This document shows positions 22,178-34,100 of a stretch of 64,000 nt of DNA, piece after piece. The stretch's first letter is position 1. Each line of letters opens with the position of its first letter. Origin of the DNA: Chlorops oryzae (Eukaryota > Arthropoda > Insecta > Diptera > Chloropidae). The notes below the pieces were generated by a model, which was not told the DNA's origin, did no database searches, and was given only the letters and a program-made list of their open reading frames with translations. A program made the position numbers and the translations under genes. Location: assembly GCA_020466095.1 (NCBI GenBank), contig CM035809.1, forward strand, positions 5,620,223 to 5,684,222. The letters run 5' to 3'.

Positions 22178-25100
22178 GTAAGTCCGCGGTCACACGAGAA
22201 AAATGCCAGGAAAATGTACTCTCGCTTATGTCATGTTCCATACTAGGCGACAGTCGCCGGAGACGCATTTTGTTTTGATGGCGAGGGACGGCCGGAGAAG
22301 AGAGAGAACTGCACCCCTCTCTCTTCTCCGGCCCTCTCTCTGTCTGACTGTCGCCTAGTATAGAACTGGACTATCCCATGACTAGATTACGAAACATTTT
22401 CAATATCAAACACAATAGGTCTAAGTCTGCATTTACATGGTAGATGGGTTCCAGCAAAAACAAAAATTGTTTTAAAAAACATGAAGTGCATTGGAAAATA
22501 TAATTTAAAACAAAATAAATTAGGGAACTCCTTAACTTGGGCCGGTTTTCCACTCTTTCCGATAACATTTTTCGTTCCAAAAAGAAAAAAATTTTGTGAT
22601 AAAAAACTTGATCATGCATAATCAAGCATAAAATTTTTCGATCCCCCGGGCCCCCTTTTTGCTTAAGTAATTCACGGACGGACGCCTCAAGGCCAGCAGA
22701 AACATATAAAAACGTAATCAACGAATAATTGTTTGATGAATATATCGCAGCTCCGCAACAAAGGAGTCACAACTCCAAATTTGTCATTTCTCAGAAAACA
22801 CGAAAAACAAAATCCTTCTGTTCTAAATACATGGAGCAATGAATATAAATGGACCAAAAAATGGGAGAAAATTTAACCACATATCACCAAATTCACCTTT
22901 TTACTGACGCTTAGAAAACTTCCTTTTTTCGCGTGGAAAAATACCTATTGAAAATAATGCCGGCCTGCATAAATCGTAACTATTTTATTGTGTTCTTTTG
23001 TGAAAATAGACGGCCTCAGTGCCGTAGTTAGTTCAGATGCCAACACCGAGAGAAATAACAACAGTTAAATCAACTACTTAGAACAGTTAGGTACAGGTAC
23101 AATTCTTTTTTCCCCGTTTTAATTTCTCCTATCATGATAATATTCTCAGCGCTTATTTGTAACTCGTATAAAATTGAAATTTCGGACAAATAAACTTTTT
23201 GCTCAAATACTCAAAAGCTCGTCGGTCATTGTGTACACCGAGAGAAATAACAACAGTTAAATCAACTACTTAGAACAGTTAAAGTAAGAGTGGTCAAATA
23301 AACTGTATTCCGCGTTAAATGCACTGAAAAAGGCAGTCAAATGAACAGTTGAAAATCAGTTACTTTTTATGTTCAAATTCGCTTTCGTTCACTTAGACGT
23401 ATAAGTTCGCATTCTGATCAACCGTCTCCGGAGGTTTCGATAGCTCAGTGCTTTAAACTGTGACTCGACAGTCGTGAGCTTCGGGGTTCTATCCCTGCTG
23501 GCGGCGGGAATTTTTTTGGATTTTTTTTTAATTACAGTTTTTTTTTTTTTGTTCAAAGTGTAGTTGTTTTGGAAGACAAAAATTTTCTCCTAAATTTTTA
23601 AGATTTTAATTTATTTAATTTTTTTTAATGGTTCATTTTCAAGCAAAAAATTTTGGGAGTGAAAAAATTCCTTAAGCACGTTCCCCAAAACTTGAGCAAC
23701 CATAAACTAAAGTGAGCATTTTGACCAACAAATTAAATTCGTTCGTTTAGCGTAATGGTTAAGACGTTCGCCCAGCGAAGTGGAGAAGTCAGCGGTTCAA
23801 GGCTCGGCCGAGGCGAGAAAATTTAAAGAGATGAAAGAGAAAAAGATTTAAATAGAAACAAATAAATAAAGAAAAAATATATTAATTTAATTTAAAAAAA
23901 AAAATATTAATAAAAGAAGATAAAAAAAAGTCAAAGCAAACAATAATTTTTTTTCCCCAGTCGCTGGTGACAGTTGATTTAACCGCGAGACAGTTATATC
24001 AACCATCAGGTAGTTATATCCTAATTGACTGTGTTTGTACTGTTGAATTGACCGCTACTACACATAAGCTAACAATTAACGGTGAACTCGGTTATTTTAA
24101 CCTGCTTTTTCACTTAATATAACTACCTTTTTCTCTCGGTGAACTTACGAAGCGAGAGACTCTGGGTTCAACTCCCAGCTCAGGTCGTGGATGTTTGTGT
24201 CGTTTTTTCTATATCTGTTGTTTTTTGTTTTCCCATTATTCCTGGTATCACAACGGGCCCATGTGAGGCCTAAGTGTGTCACCCTTGGTGGCAGCCACAC
24301 TCACCTAATTTTAAATTTGTGAAAATACCACTCGCGTACGACTATGTGGCAGCATTATTAATTAGATTGTAGGAACTATTGTAAAAATTAGATGTTATAG
24401 GAGAATTTTGTGCTGTCTAACCGGACACTAATGATCTCTTGAGAGTTCGGTTTTGTATTTTTCGACTTTTTCTGTTACCACTTTTAATATCTCTCCTATT
24501 TTCTTGTCAATCTATCAAAGTATCTCTAAAACATAGACAAAAGTCTAATGCTAAAAAGAAACTTCTTCGGCTAATTGACTCAAAAGAGAGAAAACCTGAA
24601 ATCTCTTTGCCTTTTTACTCTTTTATGCAACTGGAGACTATAATTTTTGATTCACATACTCTAAAACTTCAATTTTAATGGTTTTTTCCGCACTTTTTCT
24701 CATCTTATCAACTTATTTATTCTTTGTTTCTCTTTTCTTTTTATCTCGCCTGTTTTTTTTAGATGAACGAAAAAAATCATCGCTGCCCACAATACCCACA
24801 GTTACATATACGGTGGGTAATCGTGATACGCTCACCTCGGTGGCTGCCCGATTTGATACAACACCCTCCGAATTGACACACTTGAATCGTTTGAATAGTT
24901 CATTCATATATCCCGGTCAGCAATTGCTTGTACCGGATAAAAGCGCCAAAGATGATGCATCCACTGGATCGGCATCGACAATCGATGAGAAAGGTTCGAG
25001 CAGCGGTAAATCGAGTCCGGTGGATCGAAAATTATCCGTTGCCGATGATCAGAAAAACGATGAAGACGGTGAGTGTGGGAAACAGCTATGTTTTTTTTTT

Positions 25101-28100
25101 TAAACAATTCTTTTATTTTCAACTATATTGAACTCTCTTTTGATCTTCTTTACTCCTAAAGCAAAGAGAGATTATAAATATTTATTTTTATTTTTGCTTT
25201 TAAATTATTTTATAGATTTTTAGTTTAATATTCCATTTGACTATTGAATCTTCAAAGGGTCTCTTTTCCACTTCAACGGCATTTGTTTTTTTTTTTTCAA
25301 AGTTTTTGATACAATTTTAGTAATTTTTAGGGCATTTTTTCCGCTCCCTAGTCATATTAAATGCCTTGAGAGAAGAAATTAATACCGAAAATTCATACAA
25401 TAAATTCATATATTAAAAAGAAAAAGTCATTAGTTCACCGGAGTATGAAGTTTTCACGTAAAGAATTAAATTTTTTTTTAGCGAGTTCTGACCTTAATAA
25501 TTTTTTCAAAACAATATCATATCTTTTGCTCCCTTTTTTTAATCCAAATTTTCATATTAAAGATCCATTCCGACTGGGATTTTGGTTTGTATGATGTGAG
25601 AGAAGCTTTTTAATTAACCCAAAATCATCGTCCACTTCAAATATTTGTTAAAATCTCTTATCCCATTAACTGAAAATTAAACTTTCTTATCTGAAAGCCA
25701 TCTTTCAACAATAGAGCTGGAGAACTATCGATAATTGCGACCATCGATAGTCTCGATAGTCGATAGTCTGAAATGTCGATAGTACTATTAGATATAAAGA
25801 TATATTTTAAAACTTAAACTAATTTCATTACTATACAAGGTAATATACACGAAGGCGAATTTTAAAACCTCTCTTACTCAATTCTCCATATTTTTTAACC
25901 AGCCAAGCATCAGTGGCAGTATTTTGGTGACTCTTTTCCCTTGGATATTGAAAAATATCCCTTTAATTCTGTTTTCTTTAGGAAAGTGATCAGTAAAAAT
26001 CTCTTGTAAAAATTTGAAGTGATTTTTGGTTGAAGGTAAAATCGAAAAAATCACTCAAAACGGAAAAAAACCCTCGTTCTGGCATCAGTGCATAAAATAA
26101 AATTTTATCATGACGCCTATAATTCTCATTTGGTTTGTAAAAGAACGTGTGTAAGTCAGGGTTGGAACCTGGCGAAGAAGAATGTGCAGCAGTTTTAACA
26201 AAAAAGAGCAGTAGATTTGAATTTTGCGCAGTAAAAATAAAAATCATTACAAATCTTTTTTTTATAACAAAAATATATTTTATTCTTTTCAAATAAAAAG
26301 AAAAAATAAACAAAAAGTACATTACATGTAAATATTTCTCCATATTGCGCGTCTTCCAATGTGAAGCGAAGATTTTTGGCAACATTTTTTTCTGCTATAT
26401 CAGCCGTCAAACTGTTAATATCGCGACATATAAGCTTCAATGGAAAATCCAAGATGTTAAACAAGGACAACAATAGTATCTTTGTTACAAATAAAATTGC
26501 GGTGTTGATAATGTATAGCCAAAATTTGTACTTTTTTGGTAGTTATCGTTAGGAGTTTGGTTTGACAAAAAAAAAAAAAAAATCGAGTGACACCAGAGAC
26601 GAAAATCGCAGTAGATTTTAAGCTTTTCGCAGTGTCGCAGTAGATGACAAAAGTTTCAAAAAAACGCAGTAGATCTACTGCAATTGCAGTAAAGTTCCAA
26701 CCCTGGAGTAAGTTTGTCTTATTTATTAGCTGGATAGAGCTGGGGGAGCTATCGATAGTTTTATAATCGATACATTCCATAATCGATCGTTTTAGTAATC
26801 GATAGGTTAAGTTTCCAATAATCGATAGGTCAAATAATCGATAGTCAAAATTATCGATATTTCCAATCGGTATTTCCGATAATAGTTTATAGAAACGATT
26901 GTTACGATTTACGATAATTTTGACAGTCGATAATTTTGATAATCGAAAGATGAATTTTCCAGCGGTTCTCGCAGTTATCTAAATGAAGGCATTTTTAGGA
27001 ATCTGTCCATTTTAAAAAGAAGAAAGCCCTCTGTCACCGCCAGAACCACCTTTCCAATACAAAAGTAAATGTCCATGAATCAAAACAATCAATAGTCGTC
27101 AAAAACCATCGATGATTTCGATAGTTTGATAGGATCGATAGTGCTATCGATTGTTTTACCAGCTCTATTCAATCACATTAACCATAAAATATTAGCAAAT
27201 TTAAATGCAACCTATTTTTAGCGAAAAAACTGATTATATCACTCACAAAGCCGTAGCCAGAACGCAAAGTCTGCATCCAAAAATAAGCAAAAAAAAAAAC
27301 TCCAGAAAAACAAAATCATATTCCCAGATAAACCTTTTTATTGAACAAAATCCAAACAATGGTGATTTTTGATTTTTTGAAAATAAAATTTCCTATATTA
27401 TTCTGGATTCAGCGATGTCTTGGGCATGCTGAGCCCCCCTGGCTACGGCTCTGATCACTCAGCCCCAGAGAACTCGTTTGCTTATCCAAAATCCATTTAA
27501 GATAATAATATGCTAATTTTACATTTTATTCGTACGCATATACATATGGTTATTTCCAGAAAAAGTAAACTTTTTGTCACGTCCGAACATATCTAAGTAA
27601 TTGCCTTTCTGATCGGCATAAAATTTTCATAAGTATAAAATTCCGGAAGAGCTGCACGATAATAGTTAGAAACAAAATTACCATTTTCCACATTCTTCAA
27701 TTCGGGACTTAAAATTGATAAAGTAACTGTCACGTCCGTTTGAAAATACCCATATTGCCATTATATGTATATAATTTTGGTTTTCTTTTTATTTCGTTAT
27801 ATTTTTGATGAATTTTCAGTTTCACAAATACTTCTTTCTATGAAAACCACATACAGATTTTATAAAAATATACAGAGAGCACTTTTATTTAAATTGAAGG
27901 AAATTTATATTAACTTTTATTTTAGTAAGCTGAAAAGTACCATTATTTTGTATCATTTAACAACACTGCTATTTTCACACATGCCAATCAGGAGCCATAA
28001 ACGAGTCAATTTTGTTTCTGGCTCCTAATGGTAATTTGACAGTTCGTTTTTCATTTCTCGTTTTACGTTGTTTTTGCTGTGACAACAACAAAGTCAACAC

Positions 28101-31100
28101 TCATTCAAGAGTAGAGTTGCTAACAAAACAGGTTTATTTTGACGAAGTACGAAAGAAATGTACTAAAAACGTGAAACGTTGAGAACTCTAGACTAAAAAA
28201 AGATTAAATGCATTTCTAAAGAGTGTGAAAATTTTTAAAACAACAACAATGCACACGGCGGTCTTTTTTCGTAACGGAGGTTCGTGTAATATTTGTTTTG
28301 TGCGGTTGTTTTTTTTTTTTGTGAATGAAAAAAAATTCTAGACTCCGTCACACGGGCGTTCTTGTATGCGTACATCATTATTCTTCATCGAATGAAAAAT
28401 TCGAACGTGTTTTTAAAGAACTACGTGTTACATTATTATTTTAATGCGGGATTAAGAATATTTAGTTTTAAAGACGGGAAAAATATGCAATACTTTTAAA
28501 ATTTCAAAATAACCGGCGTATATAACCATACCGGAGTTTGCTGGATAATTTTCAAAAAATTTCTAATTGGAGAAAAATTCTTACCATACGAAAAATTCAA
28601 TTTTCAAATTAGAATTCAAGAATTATCTTTGTTTTCAAAAATTCGTTCATAAAATATATAAGTATTTCTTAATAATCAAAGATGTTTATCATATAATCGA
28701 AAAACAAAGATATCGTCTTTGATTTAACGAAATTCTGATCGTTAAAATACCGGCATTTTTTGGAGTACCAAACACAATTTCATGAAAATAAATTGATAAA
28801 AACTTATTAAGATAGCCAAACCCGTAAGAGGATACTTCTGCGAAAGCAAAATCATATATCAGCATGCCCTTACCCACACGGAATCCAAACTCATTTGTGC
28901 CATTTAAACACTTTTTCTTATACAAAAAAAAAAAAAAAATTTAAAAAAATTTACTAGGCCCATAAAAAATGTAAACCTTTTCTGCTCATGTGATTTCTTT
29001 TCAAAAGAATGGTCGCACCTAATCAATTGACGATTTCCGTTATATCATTTTTTCATCTCTTTTTTCCCCTTGCGTTCTTAATCTTAAAGCATTTTGATTG
29101 TACTAAAATCCGAAGGATTTCCTATTTCAAACAAAAAAGCTTACTAAATTTAGTGGAAATTTACAAAAACGATCAAAATAAACAAAATGAGAATTGTGTG
29201 TGACCATTGTTGAACTATCATTAGAGTGGCCAGAAAGCTCTTTCATGAGGTAAAATCGATAGCTCAAATATCGATTTTCTTGGGCATTCATAGATAAACA
29301 AGGCTCCGAAAATGTTCTTGAGTAAAAATGAGTTAATTGAGTCTACTGCCACGCTTATAAGACATAGATATTTAAAAATTTTATGCGAAAAAGCATATAA
29401 CAATTTCGCTGAAAAATTCATTAAAAAAAATATCTTCACTTTTACGACTTCATTAGCCTAAATAAAATTAAGGTAGCAATGGCGATAAAGCCTACCCATT
29501 CCCAAGCTATAACTTTTATCTAACTTATTCTGTCACGAAATTTTAACTTTTTAAACTGGTTTAGCAACACTCGAAAGAACAAAGACAGACAATTATTTCT
29601 ATTGTTAGATAAAGTTTAAGTTCAAAAAAAAAAAAAAAAAAAAAAAAAGGTGAGGCCGATAAGCCAAACTAATTGCTTTTGCCGAATATCAGTTCCACAG
29701 TGGCACGAAACGATCAGCTTTGACTAATAAGTGGGTTATTTTGGTATGCGGGTTGTGGGTGTATTGTAATTTGTATACAATATTTAATTAAGACTGAAAT
29801 ATTTAGTATCTTTTTCGAGGTCTTATGCGCAGCTGATAAAACATTCCAAGACGTGATGTTCGACTTTAAATATTCCGAAATTAAATTTAATATAATACAT
29901 AATTTTTAATCATGATTTTTTCCTGGCCTCGGTCTGGATGCAGTGCGCCAAAAAAGAGTTTTTCTCATTTATATAACAGTCGAATTTCTCTCTAATGAAC
30001 TGCTCCATACCAGATTTTCCTCTTTAGAAACTTCATACAATGCATTAACTTCTCTTTAGGGAACTATTTTTTCAGACCCCAGAGATTAAAAAAATTTTTT
30101 TTCTTTTGATTTTTGTCTTTATAAGTATAAGAAATAATCTTGCACTTGTAAAAGTTTGATCATCCATTTTAGTATCAAGATACAGTAAAAGTCGGCTATA
30201 ACGATACCGCTTATAACGATTATCGGTTATAGCGATGAAAATTTTAGGTGAAGTTTGCTATTCTAATTCTTCTTCATTTCTGTTACCGGATATAGCGATT
30301 ATCTGTTATAACGATGGATTGTTGCTGGTCCCTTCGACATCGTTATAACCGATTTTCACTTAATATTCTTTCTCTTCAAAAGAATTCCCTACTGTGGGTC
30401 ATGGTACCAATGCCGTTGTCAATGGTATTACTTAAGATTATGGAAACCAGATATCAAATTATTAGCACTTGTTGATACTAGGATTAAATCGAAAATGAAA
30501 TAAATGATGGGAATTGTTATCTGGCGGTGAATTCATGGAAGATAAACCGAGTTAAATGCTTTCTATAGAGTAAAAAACAAGCCAAGCAAAGTTAAGGCAA
30601 AGAACAAAAAGCCAAATCAAGTGAAACAAAATCAAGTTTTGTTTAATCTTATCACGATCTGGGTATCTGGTCTCCAGGAGATTTAAAAAATATAAAAAAA
30701 ATTTAAAAAAAATCAGAAAGATAATGAAAAAAAAAGAAAGAAGAAAAGAATATATTATATAAGTATGAATATTAACTAGGGCAATAGAAATATTGAAATT
30801 AAACATCAATATCAATATTTAAAAACCAATTTATGTATTTCTAAGAACTTTCCAATGTAGCTTAATTAAGGATTTAAGAAAATCAACTCAACTCCCCACA
30901 GTCTTGCTCAAAATGCGCTTCAATAGACAAACCCAGAAGAATGAACAGATATTTAGCTACAGGAAAAATTCGAAATATTTATATGCATACTTTCGGGTGC
31001 TGAAGTTAAATATTTTCTATTGTACCAAATAATAATATACAATAATTAATATCAAATGCCCAATATAAAAAAATTCTAAACCCATTCGGTTTCATTCAAT

Positions 31101-34100
31101 TGCAGATATACTTGAAAATCTTCGTCCGGGCTCACCGAAACCAGGCCATATCGAACGAGTTGGCGGTGGATCGAAAAATGCCGATAAAGCAGATGACCCA
31201 GTTATAACACAACGTTTTCTCAAAATCAATGTTCGCCATATCACCGATGGACAAGGAGTTGTTGGAGGTGTTCTACTCGTCACACGGAATGCGATTATGT
31301 TCGATCCGAATGTGTCGGATGCATTGGTCATCGAGCATGGTGCGGAGAGCTATGGCGTTATTGCGCCAATGGAATTAGTTGTTAACGCTGCCATATTTCA
31401 TGATATTGCGCATATGCGCGTTTCGGGTGGAATCGATTCAAATCAAAATGAAAAAGCTGAAATTTACTACCCCGAACCAGTATTAGAAACAAAAGACGAA
31501 GACGAGGAGGCGACCGACCGAGAGCACGGCGATATTGAAAAGACGAAAACTGCAGTTGAAGCAACAATAACAGAAGATGGCGAAGAAAAAGTAGCGGAAG
31601 GTGAATTATCCTTTGGATTAAATTGAGTCAAAGAACATTAATTAATGAATAAATTTATTTTTTGCAGCCGGTCCCGTTTCCCTTGAGACCACTTGTGATG
31701 ATCAAGAGTCACTGTGCTCCGGTAACGAGGTATGATGCTTCTATATAGCGGTTTATTATTTTTTGAATTTCTAATGGCAAATGGACTTTCTTTTATATTT
31801 GGGTAGAATATCGAAAAATGCGACGAAGCCAAAGAAAGTGCTAAGACTGATGATGGCGTTGTTGAAACTACTGCTGCTACAAAATCGGATAATGTTACTA
31901 ATACGACCACCACAAACACTACCACTTCAACCACCGCTGCGGATGCAGATACTCAAAACGAGAATGAAAAGAAAATTTTGACCATAACAGACACACGCCC
32001 GACGTTGGAAGAACGTCGCAAAAGTCTATTAGACCATCATTGGGCCATTCCCAGTAAAGACAGGTTAGCCGAAGCTCTAAATGTTTCGCTTTGTGTTTCA
32101 TCATTCATTTTGTGCTTTAAATGTGAAGATTTTCCTTTTTATTTTGTTTTTTTTTTCAATCACTTTAGTTCCTCTTAATGAAATCTTTTGGATATTCCAT
32201 TCTCTCTGACTCTTTGAGGCACCACTAAATTAGTGCCAATGGTGGTATTTATGGGAGATAGTAAACTTGTTGTCAAGTCCGAATATATCTGAATGCCTTT
32301 CTAATTTGCAAAGAAATTTTTATAAAAATTTAATTAGAAAAATAATTAGAAACAAAGTTGTTATTTACCGTATTCTTCAATTCGGGACTTAAAATTACGA
32401 ACGTAACTGTCACGTTCGTTTGGAAATACCCTTATGCAATAATATTTTAGCTCCTACCTTCTAAATTTTTTCACTTCTGTAGATGTTAATAATGAACTCT
32501 CAAATCTTCATGCATTCGACGAGGAATTAAATTACAAAATATCTCCATATCAGCTCAATTGTGCATTATACCTAAACAGTTTTGTCAGTATTGCATCTCT
32601 TTTTTATCGGAGATACTTTCGGAATCATTTTTCTGAGTCTCATATTTTTTACACTTTATAGGCTCTTTTCGGAGTCATTTTTCCGAGCATTACGTTTCCC
32701 ATTTATTTCGGACTCATTTCGGAGTCATAATTCTAAGCTCCATATTTCCAACTTATTGCGGACTCAATTCGGAGTCATTATTCATAGCCCCATATTTCCC
32801 ACTTATTTCAGACTAATTTCGGAGTCATATTTCATAGCCCCATATTTCCCACTTATTGCGGACTGATTTCGGAGTCATTTTTGTGAGCCCCATATTCCCC
32901 ACTTATTGCGGACTCATTTCGGAGTCATTTTTCTGAGCCTCATATTTCCCACATTTTCGGAGTCATTTTTCTGAGCCCCATATTTCCTACTTTTTCGGAG
33001 TCATTTTTCTGAGCCCCATATTTCCCACATATTGCGGACTCATTTCGGAGTCATTTTTCTGAGCCCCATATTCCCCACTTATTGCGGACTCATTTCGGAG
33101 TCATATTTCTGAGCCTCATATTTCCCACATTTTCGGAGTCATTTTTCTGAGCCTCATATTTCCTACTTTTTCGGAGTCATTTTTCTGAGCCCCATATTTC
33201 CTATTTTTTCGGAGTCATTTTTCTGAGCCCCGTATTTCCCAATTATTGCGGACTCATTTCGGAGTAATTTTTCTGAGCCCCATATTCCCCACTTATTCCG
33301 GACTCATTTCGGAGTCATTTTTCTGAGCCCCATATTTCCTATTTTTTCGGAGTCATTTTTCTGAGCCCCATATTTCCCACTTATTTCAGACTGATTTTGG
33401 AGTCATATTTCAGAGCCCCATATTTCCCACTTATTGCGGATTCATTTCGGGGTCATTTTTCTGAGCACCATATATCTGAGTCTGATAAAGTCGTACTGAT
33501 AAAGCAATGAGGAAATCTATTTTGAACCAAACTATCCTTCAATCCAGCCTTCAGAAGTTTTTTCTTTTTCATTTCGTAGTATCTTTGTCATCTCTATGTC
33601 TTCATTATGTGTTCGCATAAACTAATAATTTTCTTGTTCCATAAATATTTTATTTATACCCAATATTTTTATTTTTCTTTTATTTTCATATGCACCATAC
33701 AATATTCCAATGAACAATTGTTAAATATTTGCTTAAACTAAAAATGCACACACCCACAAAAAAAAAAATGCACAAAAATGTACCTAACCAATCTTGTTCC
33801 CGATATATTATCAATATATATATATATACAATATATATGTTCCTGTTTTACGGTCGTATGCTAAAACATTGAATGAATTGAATGTTCCACAATTATTATA
33901 AAAACACACTGTCGAAAAAAAAACACAAAAAACTTAGAACTTTGTCTACTTCTCGAAGATCATCGGAAGACGAAGGTGACAACGAATCGAACTTGACAAT
34001 CGATAGCGGTGCACGTGGACAAGATCCGCATTCGGCTACCTCTTCTTTGAGCGGCCGTGGCAGTCAATTGGCCAGCGGTATTGCCGCAATCGATCTTGAA

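Larger units (their letters stand above)
23044..24141. mobile_element. CACCGAGAGAAA TIR element carrying two tRNA-like modules, 1098 bp
   Basis: Left end CACCGAGAGAAA at 23044, right end TTTCTCTCGGTG ending at 24141, inside the SINE; AA flanks both ends. A 46-bp copy of the left end recurs at 23236-23281, preceded by TA, which suggests a nested insertion or an internal duplication. Motifs such as CAGTTAAATCAACT occur near both ends in inverted orientation. Two tRNA-like modules (23431-23507 and 23741-23817) sit inside. No protein is encoded. Confidence 0.75.
23009..24315 (+). mobile_element. tRNA-derived SINE, interrupted by a TIR element
   Basis: The 12-bp direct repeat TTTGTGAAAATA brackets the unit (22997-23008 and 24316-24327). 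The SINE is split: 23009-23043 has the A-box side (GCCGTAGTTAGTTCAGATGCC), and 24142-24315 has the B-box (GGGTTCAACTCCC at 24169-24181) and a LINE-like 3' tail. The tail word GGTATCACAACGGGCC at 24244 matches the end of the LINE at 45574-46094 (GGTATCACAATGGGCC). Target duplication, tRNA-like head and LINE-like tail together define a SINE. Orientation is the same as mtd. Confidence 0.8.

Noticed and set aside
23431..23817. Functional tRNA genes
   Set aside because: Box-like words are present, but acceptor and other stems do not pair as in a true cloverleaf, unlike the tRNA-Lys at 63904.
24678..24762. An in-frame ATG upstream of the LysM exon giving a hydrophobic, membrane-like N-terminus
   Set aside because: The Phe/Leu-rich peptide is simply the T-rich polypyrimidine tract read as codons; a clean acceptor follows and joins in phase with the exon at 21964-22177.
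25990..26780. Overlapping minus-strand frames of 92-131 codons
   Set aside because: They mostly lie within the hAT-type element and do not resemble its transposase.
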